Positions 8,515 through 22,335 of a DNA stretch of 64,000 nt are shown here, in pieces. Location: assembly GCA_030340625.1 (NCBI GenBank), contig JAOPHQ010006600.1, positions 50,559 through 114,558 on the forward strand. The letters are read 5' to 3'. Every line of letters starts with the position of its first letter. The stretch's first letter is position 1. The notes beneath the pieces are model-generated. The model was not told the origin of the DNA and did not search any database. It was given only the letters and a program-made list of their open reading frames with translations. Position numbers and translations under genes: made by a program. Origin of the DNA: Merluccius polli (taxonomy: Eukaryota; Chordata; Actinopteri; Gadiformes; Merlucciidae).

Positions 8515-9929
8515 GTTATGTTCTTTCCGTATAAAAACCTCACACTGTTGACATTTGGTGCTTGTGTGTGTGTGTGTTTGTGGTGCACGTGTGTGCGTGT
8601 GCGTGCATCAATCTGTGCACGTTTGTGTGTATGTGTGTGCACGCCCACGCGTGTGTGTGTTTAGGCTATTTCAAATTATAATCGACTATAAATCGACTTG
8701 ATCACAAAACTCAAGTCAAATTCTGTGGTAGGTTGTGTTTGCATAACCGAACAGAAAAGTGCTCCCACAGCATTTACATTTATATCAACTTTCCTTAGAA
8801 AATCACATCACTCTTTATAGTCTTAAGTTTCTTTGTTGGCTGCGGGCAATGTCAGTGTTTTTCATTGGAAGCCGAGGGAAATGATCAAAGCAGTGCAGCG
8901 ATTTAAGAATTTATGTTTTAAAGTCTGGACTCCATTTGGTATATAGTGGCAACAATATATAGTGGCATATTTATTACTCAATATGCTTCCATAAGGAATT
9001 AAATCTATATTTAATTCAGGCTCCAGCAACAGGCAGAGCTCCAATGTAACATCCTCATTAGGAAATTCGATCACAATGAACTTGCAGATTTGGGCCTAAT
9101 GATAATTCTCATCTCAGTCCAGGTAGAACTCCACAGTTTGTGAAGCCTGTGTGTACCTCCTCTGGCCATGTCTTTAAGAGCAGCGAATGTTCTTGATGCT
9201 CTTTGTCAGATAAATGGATATAAAGCTTTTTTTTATTATCTTTTGCCTTGAAAGGAGACTTGCCAAATGTCAAAGCTTGCGAATGCATTACTGTAGAAAG
9301 GCTCTTAGGAGAATGAACAGAGTCCGGTTTCACGAGGAACGCTCACAGAGTACTATTGCTCCTTCGAAGCAGTTACTATTAATTCCCCTCTTTTTTTTAT
9401 TATTTCACGTCAGTGCTGTTGACTCCCACTAACTCATAATCATCAAAGGTATCCGCCTGCCAAAGTTTAATAAGCCTCTATTGCAAACATCTGTACTCTT
9501 CCTGAACAGTGGTGTGTGTGTGTGTGCGCGCGTGCGTGCATTTGTGCGCGTGCGTGTGTGTGATCCAGTTGTTGGCCCTAAACACAAACAAAGGCAAAGA
9601 GTAATAGGATGGTGATGAAAATAGCTGGTGAACCCAGTGAAAAGATTTGAGGAAAGCTGGGCTGTGTTTCTATGGATTAGCTGCTAAGATGCACTCCAGC
9701 CGAGCTGTCACATGTGATTGACATCAGAATATAATACTGTTGTTGGGGGGACTGGCAGCATGACAGAGTTCATACTGTATGAACTCCATGCTTTTTGCTC
9801 TTAAATAATCCTTTTGGTTTTTGAATTATCACTTGGCATAAGAACCCCACATGGGTCTGAGCTCAGAATTAAATAATTTGACAGGGGCCCGATGAGCTGA
9901 TTGTCAAACCGGTGTCTGTCTTTCCCCAG
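8515..9929 (+). other. TTLL5: TTLL5 intron 3
   Basis: 1.4 kb with GT-rich purine/pyrimidine alternation at 8560-8662 and 9508-9562. No gene or element recognised. Confidence 0.7.
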
Positions 9930-10036
9930 ATTCACCCAAACAGTAATGACTTCAACCTCATGTGGACCGGCTCCCACCTCAAGCCTTACCTCCTGCGCAG
10001 CCTTCAGGACTTCCAGAAGGTCAACCACTTCCCCAG
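9930..10036 (+). CDS. TTLL5: TTLL5 coding exon 4
   Basis: Acceptor CCCCAG. Encodes [20 protein letters not shown] through FQKVNHFPR; the [10 protein letters not shown] block is a TTLL signature. Donor GTAGGA. Confidence 0.95.
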
Positions 10037-10329
10037 GTAGGATGGCCAGTTCTGCTTGCATTCACACAGCTGAGCTCCTCACAGGCTTTGCTCCAGCACA
10101 TGTTTTCATTGGCTTTGGCAGAAAAGTCCATTTAGCTTGGAGCGTGGCCTCTGCAAAAACATGAAATGAATCATTGAAATGAAATCAGGATGAGGGAGCC
10201 TCAGCGGGATTGTATTTATTCAAGCTTTATTTATTGTATTTTATTTCATGTATTTCATGCGGTCTTACGCTTTGTAGGCCTAGATCTTTCTATTTTTAAA
10301 CTCACAGCGCGGGTCCCGTTGCATTTCAG

Positions 10330-10460
10330 GTCCTACGAGTTGACACGCAAGGACCGCCTGTACAAGAACATCCAGCGAATGCAGCAGGCACACGGCTTCA
10401 AGAACTTCCACATCGTCCCTCAGACCTTTGTGCTACCCTCCGAGTACCAGGAGTTCTGCA
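10330..10460 (+). CDS. TTLL5: TTLL5 coding exon 5
   Basis: Acceptor TTTCAG. Encodes [20 protein letters not shown] and then [17 protein letters not shown], the conserved stretch leading into the ATP-binding lobe. Donor GTAAGAG. Confidence 0.95.
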
Positions 10461-10543
10461 GTAAGAGCCACCCCGGCCTCACCCCAACTGTAAACCGCTT
10501 CCCAACCACTTCACGTTCACGTTTATGTGATGTCCTTCCACAG

Positions 10544-10626
10544 GTTGTTTCGCCAAGGACCGAGGCCCATGGATCATCAAACCGGTAGCGTCTTCTCGGG
10601 GACGAGGGATCTACCTGGTCAGCAAT
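10544..10626 (+). CDS. TTLL5: TTLL5 coding exon 6 (ATP-binding motif)
   Basis: Acceptor CCACAG. Encodes [20 protein letters not shown], carrying the ATP-grasp lysine (K175) and the glycine-rich RGRG loop. Donor GTAAGCC. Confidence 0.96.
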
Positions 10627-11178
10627 GTAAGCCAAAGCCACCAACAAGGAGTTGTTATTTTAAACCCACAACTCTTGATGCACTCTGTAGGCTCTAATAG
10701 GAGTGCTCAAATCTATTGGGCTAACTTTGTAGATGACTTCATGGAAAGCATGCTGACTGACAGAATGCTGTATGGACAGTTGGTCAGCCAGATGTTGCGT
10801 TTAACGTGGGAGGGGGAGGGGGTGGGGGAGCAGTAGTGATAGAGCCATCTTTTTTAAATAAGCACAAATCAGCATCATAGACATTAATAAGTACCCACAG
10901 AGTAAATCACACACTTCCAAGGCCTAGGCTTTGGAGGAACTCCATACTTGTCTCCCTTTTTGGACAACACATACCCCCCACCCCCCAGCCCCTTCACCTC
11001 CCACTGATTCTTCTCCTCTGAAGGCATTTTTATGAAAAGATGGAAAGAATGTCAAGGCGATATCTGGAAAGAAGAGAGAAGGCGATTTTTTAAGGTTCTC
11101 TGTGAACTTTAGCCAGCGCTGAGGTTGCTCGCCCTCCCTCTCTCCCTCTCTCCCTCCCTTCCTCCCTCTCACTCTCCC

Positions 11179-11210
<32 letters not shown>

Positions 11211-11412
11211 GGCCTCACCACCTGCAACACATTTTAACCTCATGGCGGCTCTCACCAGTGTATTATATTTTCATAGAGTGCCGTTGAAGCGCTGGCCTGT
11301 TATTGCCTGTCATTGCCAATGCAGGTTTTCTATTGTTAACTTGAACTCACTTTTAACTCACTCTTTCTTCTCAACACGGTCACACATTGGCAACCGAGTC
11401 ACGCGAGTCAGT

Positions 11413-11483
<71 letters not shown>

Positions 11484-11575
11484 GTGATGTAGTGTGAAGT
11501 GAGCTCTGGCCTCCCTGTATGAGTTATACCGTTTGAGCGATGGCTCTGATGTGTTCCCTTTGTTCTTATGCGCAG
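10627..11575 (+). other. TTLL5: TTLL5 intron 6
   Basis: CT-rich low-complexity tracts lie at 11130-11212 and (TC)n at 11416-11480. No other element recognised. Confidence 0.7.
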
Positions 11576-11645
11576 CCAAGCCAGATTTCCATGGACGAAA
11601 ACATCTTGGTGTCCCGCTACGTTAATAATCCACTATTGATAGATG
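11576..11645 (+). CDS. TTLL5: TTLL5 coding exon 7
   Basis: Acceptor CGCAG. Encodes [20 protein letters not shown] then LID, matching TTLL5. Donor GTGAG. Confidence 0.95.
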
Positions 11646-11763
11646 GTGAGTTGCTACCTCGCTCGTCTTGAGCTCGCCTATTGCTATATAGGAAGGAAGA
11701 GTTTGGAAAGGTTTACCTTTCACACAAATGTGATCACCTTTATTCTTTCCCCTCATTTTGCAG

Positions 11764-11848
11764 ACTTCAAGTTTGACGTGCGGTTGTATGTGCTGGTGAC
11801 CTCATACGACCCGCTCCTTGTCTACGTGTATGAGGAGGGCCTGGCGAG
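11764..11848 (+). CDS. TTLL5: TTLL5 coding exon 8 (catalytic core)
   Basis: Acceptor TTGCAG. Encodes [20 protein letters not shown] and YVYEEGLA; the DxRxYVL motif is central to the TTL fold. Donor GTGAGC. Confidence 0.96.
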
Positions 11849-12624
11849 GTGAGCTCCCTACTGGATGTTTGATTGTGTATTTGTTGTGTGTGTCAGTCAT
11901 ATGTTGTATAATAACTGAGTACAAATACTACTTTCATGAGGCTGTACCTTTCTATGCAGTGCATTTCACGTTTGGTTGCCTACATTCATTCATCAGGTAG
12001 TGGCAAAAAGAAAGAGCCACTTGTATTTGGTCCACAATGGCCAGAAGAGGGCAGCCTTAACTTGCTAACCCACCACCGCGTAGCTACGGGTTACATTTCA
12101 AAATCAAACCATGGGCAATTTATAACAATACATGGTATACATGCTTTTGTACTTCACAAGTTTCAATGACGGCTTTTATTTTGAAGGAAGGAAGGAGTAG
12201 AGCAGTAAGAAAGGGCAGCGCAGAGTAGACAATAAGACTCAGTCAACACTATTGCAGACTTCAGATTAATATCTAATATCTAAGTGTCCCTCCCGAAGTT
12301 CTGCTATAACATAGTAGGACTGCTGGATCAGAAGTTATGATCCATGTTGTGAACCCCACATTTATCTCTGGGCGTACCATAGAGTTTAATGGTATATCAC
12401 TGCTCAAAGAACATCATTGTTATCCTTGTGGCGTGCATCACTTTCAAGTCCAGTCCAACGCTGATCCTTCGCCAAAGGGTCACCCCCCCCCTACCTCAGC
12501 TGTGTAACTGCGTCACCTTTGTGAACGTATTATCGGCAAAATAGACGTAGTTCTCAATGTGCTGTTATGGTTTTCCTCTCAGCTCATGTAAAATGTTTTT
12601 TGTTTTTTTTCGTCGGGCCCCCAG
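11849..12624 (+). other. TTLL5: TTLL5 intron 8
   Basis: 776 bp without recognisable repeats or genes, apart from a short C-run near 12483. Confidence 0.7.
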
Positions 12625-12726
12625 GTTTGCTACTGTCAAGTACGACCGGGCCTCGAAGAACATCAAGAACCAGTTCATGCATCTCACTAACTACAGTGTG
12701 AACAAAAAGAGCAGCGACTATGTCAG
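12625..12726 (+). CDS. TTLL5: TTLL5 coding exon 9 (catalytic core)
   Basis: Acceptor CCCCAG. Encodes [20 protein letters not shown] and [22 protein letters not shown] is a TTLL hallmark. Donor GTAAGC. Confidence 0.96.
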
Positions 12727-12933
12727 GTAAGCTGAAGCGTCATTCAATGAAGTTTCATCTTCATAGTGAACGTATAGCATTAAATAAACTGTTTCTATGG
12801 GAATGTGGGTGGGTGGGGGTCTAAGGTCCAGAAGTCCATTCATTGTTACCTGGATGATTGCGCCGCATTGCAATTCCTGGCATCCAGCGACGAGCCTCTA
12901 TGTCATCGGCGCTCGTCTTTTGTTCCTTTTCAG

Positions 12934-13025
12934 CTGCGATGACCCTGAAGTGGAGGATTATGGGAACAAATGGAGCATGAGTGCCATGTTGAGGTATTTG
13001 AAGCAGGAGGGGAGAGATACCTCAT
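12934..13025 (+). CDS. TTLL5: TTLL5 coding exon 10
   Basis: Acceptor TTTTCAG. Encodes [20 protein letters not shown] and [10 protein letters not shown], almost identical to human TTLL5. Donor GTGAGTT. Confidence 0.96.
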
Positions 13026-13238
13026 GTGAGTTCACACATCTTTTCTTTTCGTCACAACACCATTGGCAATTGTTGTCTTTGTATTTCCCTTGTTTTTTAG
13101 CGAGCATGCAACATGAAAGTATTCGAATGTCGGTAACAATAAACATGTTGGCCCTGGGTTCACTTTAACCGGTTCAAATGAAAAAATGAGAGCGTATTGT
13201 GCTTTTCATGGCGTTATCTCATTTTTTGCATATTCCAG

Positions 13239-13346
13239 TGCTAATGAAGCAGGTGGAAGACCTCATTGTGAAGGCCGTCCTGAGTGCTGAACTTCAGATA
13301 GCCAGTGCCTGCAAGATGTTTTGTCCCCACAGGACCAACTGCTTCG
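13239..13346 (+). CDS. TTLL5: TTLL5 coding exon 11
   Basis: Acceptor TTCCAG. Encodes [20 protein letters not shown] and [15 protein letters not shown], matching the helical part of the TTL domain. Donor GTAATGC. The next intron is 6.8 kb. Confidence 0.95.
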
Positions 13347-13771
13347 GTAATGCTCACATAATCATCACAACAAATGCATTATATTTCATACTGGGTCTTT
13401 GTAGAATAAGATCCTGCGCCTTCCTTTTCAACGCATTGGTTGGGTCGGAGCTGAATTTGTGGCCCCACATTGCAGTATGTATGTAATGGCCACCCGGCCT
13501 GTGTCTGTTTATTATGGCAGTGTTATTGATAAGTCCTTGCAAAAAAGGTCACACAGTTGCACAATCATCCTCGTAAAACAAATGACATCCATCTTTGTGG
13601 CTCCAGGTTGGGCTGGCCTTTTCTTGGATCGAAACATACCTCATTGTAGTATTTCTCATCCCCTGCCACAGACGCGCGCACATGCTCTCTCACGCCCCCT
13701 CAGATTTTCCTGCTCGTTTCCCAGAGTCACTGGGACAGTGTTTGTATACATACTGTCATTCTCTATGGAGC

Positions 13772-13802
<31 letters not shown>

Positions 13803-15525
13803 ACACTGTCTGTGTTTTTTGACTCCTACCATTGGCTCGTGAATGGCCTTTCGAGCTCCCTGTTGCTTGCCATCTTTTGGGCCTACTGTTTGCTTGGCTG
13901 CTGTGCTGTGTGAACTCCATCTTGGAGCCATCACCCATGTTGGTGTTGGCACTAATTGCCGGTTCTCTTTCTTTCCGTCTGTCTGTCTGACAGTCTCTGT
14001 CTCTGTCTCTCTTTCACTCTCTCTCTCTCGCGCTCTCTCTGTCTCTCTCACCCTCTCTCTCTCTGTCTCTCTCTCTCTGTCTCTGTCTCTCTCTCTGTCT
14101 GTCTCTCTCTCTCTGTCTCTCTCTCTGTCTCTCTCTCTGTCTATATCTCCCTTTTCCCAGTCTCTGGTGAGTGAGATTTGACCATGGTTTTTCACATGTA
14201 TTATATTTTTAAACACATTTCTCTCTTGTTATTCCATTTCCATTGTTATATACTTTTTCTCTCCCACTCACTCATCCACTTGCATGCACACATGATTTCA
14301 AATCATTAGAATAATCAGCGTAAGGTCGTAGTCCGATGAAATAATGTAATCCTGTTTCCCAGGCCGTGTTCAGGCACTGTTCTTAGTATTCAAGGGAAGC
14401 TAGATTAGGTGAAGAAATGCAATGCGTGTATAGAACAGGTTCAAACTGTTTACTTGCCATTCATTCATCAAATATGAGCAAGCATATATTTCAATAAACG
14501 GTGCGCTCTGTCCATTGACACATGATCCAGAATCCTCTGACAAACTCTGAATGAGGTGTCAAAATGACAGTTGCATGTTTCCAAAATGTTTTCACCATAT
14601 TCCCGAATAAGATCGTGAGATTAGCAGAAACTTTGTGAACGTACCGACTTCATCTCCTCCACAATCTCGCAACACAATCAGATAAATAGAGCTCCACGCA
14701 GGCGTCTCTAGACATAACAGAGGCGCTGTCCGATGGGTAAACGGGCTAGATTAAGTGATTATTGCCTGCATGGAGATGCTATCGAGGCCCTCGGGGATCA
14801 CTCCTTGGTTGAGGGGCCTCAGGGGCCCGGGGTGTGAACGTTGACAGCCCTGGTGTTTAACGCCTCAAGTGGCTTGGCAGGGCCTTCATATGGGGCCCCC
14901 AAGCTCACTCTAATGGAGATGAATGAAAGATTTTTTGTTCTTGATTTTTTTCTCTGCCACTCTCCCCTTGTCACGGTATATATATATATATATATATTTT
15001 TTTGTATATAGAATTCCGATTCCTTGTCTGGCATTAGTAGTTGACTACTTAATTAAACGTCCTGAGCACACATCAGAAACACAATAGCTCTGTGAAATCC
15101 GACCTTGAAAAGGTGGAAGAAATGACAGTGGCAAAAAAGCCCTAATGGGCCTATAGCTTCATTGAGTCACAAATGATCAACAAATGATGGTGCTTTTTGT
15201 TATACCACCAGAACATAACGCTATCTGTTCGCTGTTTCAAAAAAGACAACAACAAGCAATTAGGTTCCTTGGTACTATTACATTACGGCATTACAATACA
15301 TACAAAAACAATGTGGTCGGCTGCAGATGTGCCCGGTTGCCTCGCCTCTGACACATCCCCCCCCCCACCCGACCCTTTTTTTGTGGCGTCTTCAGGTGCC
15401 CCCCCCCCATTCCCCCAAGGAAGTTAATTACAGTATCCACGCGTCTTGTCTACAGTATCACGTTTCCCCAGAGACACTGACAGTTCCACGGGACCACCCT
15501 CGACACAACTCATGTTGTTCTTGCG

Positions 15526-15621
<96 letters not shown>

Positions 15622-16641
15622 GTGTGAGGGAGGGTGAGCACATCCAGAGACCTGGAGGAGCTGGTGTAAAACACAAGCGCTTTTGCGCGAGCTTTGGTTT
15701 GTTCTCCGGGAGGGGAAGGGTCAAGTCGTGTCCCGTGTGTTTTCTCTCTGCTATTCTGAACCGTCATCCACCCACCCAGACGGACGTGTGTGCTATGCTC
15801 TCCCTATTCTTGGCAGTCCCGTCTCTCCTCTGCTCCTCTCCTGTCCGCAAAATTGCTGCAATTTATGCCATCACCGTGATTGTTAAAGGGAATCTCATCT
15901 TTTAATACATCAAAAACATGGGTATGAAATCTTTTTATAGTATTCTAATGTGGTATGGCGGGATATGAAAACATCTCTGTGCTTTCGTTGGTGAGGTGTC
16001 TGCGTGCGTGTGTCCGTGTGTGTGGGTGTGTGTGTGTGCGTGCCTGCGCATAACTGTGTGCGTGCGTGTGCATGCATGTGTGTGTGTGGCGTGATCGAAT
16101 GCCACCCATGCAGCTCCTCACCACCAGCACTGTGATTAATGGACAGGCTCTCCGCCGAGGGATGCTGATTACGAGATGTTTTGACTGAGGAGTGATTAGC
16201 CAAGCCGAGCCAGGGCCCGATTTTATTACACGCCAAACATTCCACCCACCGGTCCGCTGTTCCACCGCACGTCCCTCGTTAAGTGCTCGGTGTGGTTGAA
16301 TCCCGCCGCGCCCCGCCCCCCCCCCCCCCCCCCCCCTCGCACACCCCCTCAAACACCCCCTCGCCCCCCCGCCTCACCCACCTCCCGCCCCACCCATGCT
16401 GCTACATTTGTCCGATAATGGCTGCTCGCTTTTCTGCACTTGAAAACAGATAACGGACGTGTCTTGATGACGACGATAGGGGGGAAATTCACTTAACTTC
16501 TCAAGCATGATGAATGGATTTGCCCCTCCACCCCACCATCCCACCCAACCCCGCCCAAGCCCGCCCCCAGCCCATCAAGATAAATCTATAAACGGTGCCC
16601 TTTAAAAAAAAAAAAGAAGCCATTGTCTTCAGGGCGTCTTT

Positions 16642-16704
<63 letters not shown>

Positions 16705-17408
16705 TTCAAACTAGCTGCACCACTCCTTTCAGTAATGGAGGAGGGAAAGTCTAACAATAATAATTTAGGAATGACTGGCCTCCAGTAGGACACAAACTCA
16801 TTTCACAAGATGGAGATGCTTGTCACTGCTGCTGCTTTTGTTGTTCTTTGCTGTTATTGCAAGCCCATAAACGCCGCGGCTAGGGTTCGTGTTGTGGAGG
16901 TGGGGAGGGGGGGGGGTGTTGTCTCTTGTAGTGGTGAACATTTCCAAAACCGCCCGTCCCAACAGTCGAAGAACGGGGGGGGAAAAAAAAGACAAACCCT
17001 CTTCTCCATCTAATCTTCCCCAACCGCCCCCATGTCACTTGTCTTTATGCTCCCTCCCTCTTTTAATGGGTACGATGTGGGCGCACGCCACTTCTTCTCC
17101 TCTCCTCCGTCGGCGCGGCTTGTTGTGGGCTCCTTGCGGGCGCATGACGCCGCGCTCCCCTCCGCCAGCGGTCTTCGCCACAGGAGCGAGCGTGTCTCGT
17201 GGCTCGGCTCGCGAGGCAGGAGCGGCGTCTGCTGCTAATTGGAGGGAAAATACGCGGCGGGTTGTCGCTCAGAGTCGGCCTGTCTGTGGGGAGCTGAGGG
17301 GACGCGCGCACCCACACCCATTCTTTTTCCTCTTGTTGTGGTGCTATTGAGAAGCCACCCCAGACTGACTTCATATGTGCTGCTGAGTCTAATGCATTGT
17401 GTTTTATG

Positions 17409-17445
<37 letters not shown>

Positions 17446-18543
17446 CTTTCTCGCTCTCTTCTTTTTTCTATGTAAAGGGGGAAAAACAAAGGCATACCCA
17501 TGCAAATGGAAAATAACAGGGAAATCTCTTAACAACTACTGTTTGGGGTCCAATCCATCCTCAGCAGTCAGAGATGACCTGATTTTGTTCCGTCTTTACT
17601 TTCCAACTTGGATGAAAATCACACTAAACCCCTCTGCAATCACCTTGTTCACTTGACAACTCGTGACAGTGACAATTAGGCCATACATGGCATTTACCTA
17701 GACAGACTAGAAAGATGAGATTGAATTTACAGACCAAGCTGTGGAAATTGGAGAATATTAATCGGGAAGGACGGTCAAACAGGGTTTGATTTAGGCGTCC
17801 ATCAAACTGACATTTGTCTCGAGTCTTTTTAGACGTTGACTATTCTCAGCCTCTTCGTTTGCACTACTTCACCACGTGACTCGTCCTGAACTTCTGATAC
17901 ACAGAGCAAGTTAAGCCGGGCAGTGTCTGAAGTCACGATTCTCATTGTCTGCATTGTCACTCACTGCATTGGGACTCAAATCAGTCAATCAAATCATTGT
18001 CACTCAAATCCGAGAATCAGGTTTATTCTTATATTTACATCCATATCTTTTTTTTTGGTAGACCACTGAGCAATTGTTGTAAAGCCCATTTTAAATCATG
18101 TTTGTTTCACCACAGGTCTGTTTTTCTAGAAGTACTCTAGTAAGTTCCCAGCATACAGTCTGTGATTGGTCGTGCTTGCCTGTCAATCAAGACTTCTTCC
18201 TCTTCTTGACAGTTAATCAACGCTGTGTCCCAAGACTTTCCATATGGATTTCCATACCCTCCATATAATTATCAAGGAAGAAACATTACGAAGGAACGCA
18301 GCTCTTTTCAGGGATGGTTAGGAGTGCAATGGGTGCCATAATTGACACACATTGTAATATTACAAGCATTTTAAGTACAACATTTTTTTGTTTTAAAATG
18401 AGTATTGTCCATGGTGATGAGGTGTTCGCTGGTGCGCAAGCTGGTAGTCGCCAGGTGGGATGGCCAGGCGTCCAGTCATGATCACAGCCACACACACAAA
18501 ACAGAGGCGCTATTATGGTAAGATGGGGCAGGGTGGACGCGTT

Positions 18544-18591
<48 letters not shown>

Positions 18592-19973
18592 TACATGAAT
18601 GAACACTCCAAGCTAGTCATGTACAACCCTGATAAACGTAGCCTCTGTCAATTACACCCCCCCCCCCCCCCCCCCCCCCCTCATTATTCAAACAAGGGGG
18701 AAAAAAAGGCAGCGCTAGCCCGTCACGCTGGCTCTTGTGTGCTTAACACTGCCGTTGACCTGCGACGCTAGAGTAAACAGCGGCGGTCATGGAGGCTTTG
18801 AAAGCCCCATGCCGTTGGCCTTTTCTCACAACAGACGCTGCTCTTTGAAGTCCCAACCAGGAGGGCTTCTCCCCTCCCTGGCTTTACAGCCGTGCTTTGC
18901 CCCAATCCTTGTAAAAAATAAATACATTCAAAAACGAAGCTGTGGTCGGTCTATCTGCTTGGGCTGTGCAAGGGGGTGGTTGGGGGTAGGGGGGGTGGGG
19001 TCTCTTGGCTGGTGGCGTGGGGGCTGTGTGCTCAGCGCAAGTGGAGGTCAGAGTTGGACTATGGGATAGGTTTTCTTTTGTTGCAATGTTTCTGATCTAA
19101 AGCAGTGCTGCACTAAACATTAGGGCAGTATCCAAATGCCACAGAGCAACCACCAAAGTTCTTGCTTGCAGTCATTACCGCTAATGGTGGCACAACTCGT
19201 TAGAAGTGTAATGGCCGCAATTCTATTTTAACCGTCCAGTGGGTGTGTATATGTATGACATGTACGTACACACGCCCGCTGTTAGTATAAAAATAAATGG
19301 TGGTGTAAGTCATTTGGGTGGGTTCACGGGGTGAACCCATGTTTTAATTGAGTAAAACTGAGGAAAAACAAAGAAGAAAGCGTTGGCCTTCCTTTTGCAC
19401 GAGAAATGTCTACCCTTAACTGTAGGGGATTTAGCGTTGCACTATCTTTTTATTTTATTTTCCTATGTCATCTAGTCGTTTGGCCCAGCCGGACGAGACT
19501 CTCACCTAATTACTGTGGAAAAGCTTCAGCAAAGTAGACTCCTGTCATTCTTTTTAATCCGCGCTGACAATTTGTAGACTGAAAGCCTTTCCAAAAATGG
19601 CAAAATTATCAACAGCGTGCATGAAACCGTTCACAAACCGCAAATTGTTTTTGATCCGAGCTTATGTAAGCGGTGCCAACGGAGTTGAAATGTGTGTGTG
19701 TGTACTTAGCTAATGCAGTGCAGCCAATCCCTCAGTGCCATACTTTGATGTATGTCTCTCTCGTGAGTGATTGGATATATGGTGTAATATGCATGTAATC
19801 AGGAGCAGAAAGACAGAAAGGGCCATGCTGGCAACCGGTTGCACACATTGGTCACTGATGGATCTCTGTGCACTAGATTTGACTCTCTGGTATACAGTGA
19901 TCATGGCCTTAAAAAGAGAGAGAGCACCCATATCTCCCTGGCGTGCACCCCATGTACACACGCACACATGCTT

Positions 19974-20014
<41 letters not shown>

Positions 20015-20163
20015 TGCTTCCACGCACACACACACACACACACACACAAACGTGCACACACGACCGCACGCGCACACACAAACGCACATGCTGTCACTCA
20101 CACACACGCGCACACATTTATGTTGCTGCTTGTCTCATGATGTCGTGCTTCCCTCCTTTGCAG
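13347..20163 (+). other. TTLL5: TTLL5 intron 11, 6.8 kb, microsatellite-dense
   Basis: Low-complexity tracts: C-run with CA (13771-13806), TCTG/TC (13976-14150), AT (14979-14997), CA (15534-15619), C-run (16316-16336), TC (16646-16700 and 17410-17443), CA (18545-18589), C-run (18657-18680), CA-rich (19960-20110). The hairpin GGGTTCAC-GGG-GTGAACCC lies near 19320-19338. No gene recognised. Confidence 0.75.
15534..15619. repeat. (CA)n microsatellite, about 86 bp
   Basis: Uninterrupted CA preceded by a short GC alternation (15523-15533). Such stretches can adopt Z-DNA. Confidence 0.95.
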
Positions 20164-20245
20164 AGCTGTATGGTTTCGACGTGCTCATAGACACCAACCT
20201 CAAGCCTTGGCTGCTGGAGGTGAACCTCTCCCCCTCCCTGGCGTG
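20164..20245 (+). CDS. TTLL5: TTLL5 coding exon 12 (Mg-ATP ligand motif)
   Basis: Acceptor TTGCAG. Encodes [20 protein letters not shown] and LSPSLA, containing Glu361 and Asn363 of the EVN metal-binding motif. Donor GTGAGTG splits a Cys codon. Confidence 0.97.
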
Positions 20246-20730
20246 GTGAGTGACAGCCCCTCCCCGTTGGCTCGGGACAACAGGGTTTACCCACCAATTC
20301 AAAACAAGTGCTTGCTTTAGTGTGCTTCATGAGACCAGCTCTTGCGCTCTGTCTCTTATGAATACATGCTATCGGGTTAGTTTCTGGCTGGGGTGGATGG
20401 GACGATGTTAAGTATATGGTGTGTATGTGTGGCTCACATGCAAGAGGAATTGGCGGCGCGCATGCACACATAGACACACAGACACATGCACGCACAACAC
20501 ACGTATTGTATTGGATCAACGAAACTTGTGTATTGCCAGTCGGGCAAGGCATGTATCCAAAGCATAGTCCAGAACGAAAACTAAATGCATTTTCTTGCAA
20601 TTTCAAATAGTGATTTGCATTTGTTCGTTGAAAAAAAAGAACATAATGAAGCACAGTGGAGATTGTGTGTGTCTGTGTGTTTGTGTATGCGTGTTATGGG
20701 TTTTAACTTTTAATTAATATCTCCTTTCAG
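20246..20730 (+). other. TTLL5: TTLL5 intron 12
   Basis: 485 bp with short CA- and GT-rich patches (20460-20500 and 20664-20695) only. Confidence 0.7.
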
Positions 20731-20792
20731 TGACGCTCCTTTGGATCTGAAGATAAAGGCCAGCATGATAGCTGACATGTTTTCTCTTGTGG
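20731..20792 (+). CDS. TTLL5: TTLL5 coding exon 13
   Basis: Acceptor TTTCAG. Encodes DAPLDLKIKASMIADMFSLV, the end of the catalytic domain. Donor GTGAGTG. Confidence 0.95.
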
Positions 20793-21398
20793 GTGAGTGC
20801 ATTCCTACACAATGTATCCATATTTCTCTCCAGGGCAGCTCCTAGTGGCTTGTCATAATGCCCTCCCTCGTCATCGCTTATTGCAAATGTTGACACTGAA
20901 ACACTTGTGGTTAGACTCTTCAGCTTATTAAGCGTCAGGGGTTCCAGTGGCTCGAGGAGGACCATGGCAATGGGTTCGGTACTGTTGACTCTTCCATTAT
21001 TACGGTCCCAGTCTCACTCTAATTTGAACACAATGAATCCCACCCTGTGTCATCGTAACCAGTGAACACACACTTGAGAATCCGTACAATCTTGTTGTCT
21101 GTTGTGTTCTGTGTGCGCGGTCTTCATTGAGTCGCACTTAGCCGTGATCTTCATCTGCTCTTGCAATTAGGCGTCACGTTTTTATATATTTTTTTATGTT
21201 GGGAGCCTGAGTGTGGATGGAAAGCTGCTTGGCCAGGGCCCCAGCACTTAGCAGGGTTTAGCCTGCAGTGAGTTCCACTCTGCTCATTACTCTGCCCAGT
21301 GTCTTTTATTAGGAAGTCCCTCTTCGCCATTGCTTCAGTCCGAAGGGCCTAGTAGATAATTGGCTTTTTCTAGTGTCCAGTGCAGACAGACAGCCATT

Positions 21399-21445
<47 letters not shown>

Positions 21446-21794
21446 ACGCTCAACCGCGATCCTACTAGTAAAATGTGTGTCAAACATGCATTATATAAAT
21501 GCCTGTATGGCTCCACGATGGGGTTCCAGAATTGTGCAAAAACCGCAGGCGTTATTAATTGACATGAAATGACTTACTGGGTGGGGGGGTGGGGGGGGGG
21601 GGGGGGGGGTTGTCAACAGAGACAAGCGTGGGTTGTTTTGGAGTCATTAAGCTCTCTTGAGAAACTGGATCCTGCATTGTTGAGCTGTAGTGATCTGAGA
21701 ATCCAAAATGTTGCGCCCCAGGCAGAGATCAACACTCATTACAGAGCAGTGGTTGCGACAGAGAAGGAGAGATGTCCTGGTGGGTCCTCCTCCA

Positions 21795-21843
21795 CCTCCT
21801 CCTCCTCCTCCTCCTCCTCCTCCTCCTCCTCCTCCTCCTCCTC
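21795..21843. repeat. (CTC)n trinucleotide repeat
   Basis: About 16 uninterrupted CTC units in TTLL5 intron 13. Confidence 0.95.
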
Positions 21844-22180
21844 ATAATTACTGTATTCTCACGGAGCAGGCAGAGCTTACAATGCTATGACAAAAGTGCG
21901 TGCTCACCAGAGAAGAATCTCACACACACACACACACACACACACACAACACACACAGGCATTCCGGCAATGTAATATCCACACTGCTGGATAGGACCTG
22001 ACAAGTACATATGTATTACAACAGTGAGTGATAGAGTCTTTTACTACGAGACAATGAATCGCCACTCTTATCTGGGTTGTTTTCTCACTGGCCCTCTTAC
22101 CTCGCTGGCGGCCCTCTTACCATCTATTAAGTGTGTTGGCCAACCGAGGGTTACTATGGGCAAATGTCCAGTGACACTCT

Positions 22181-22335
<155 letters not shown>
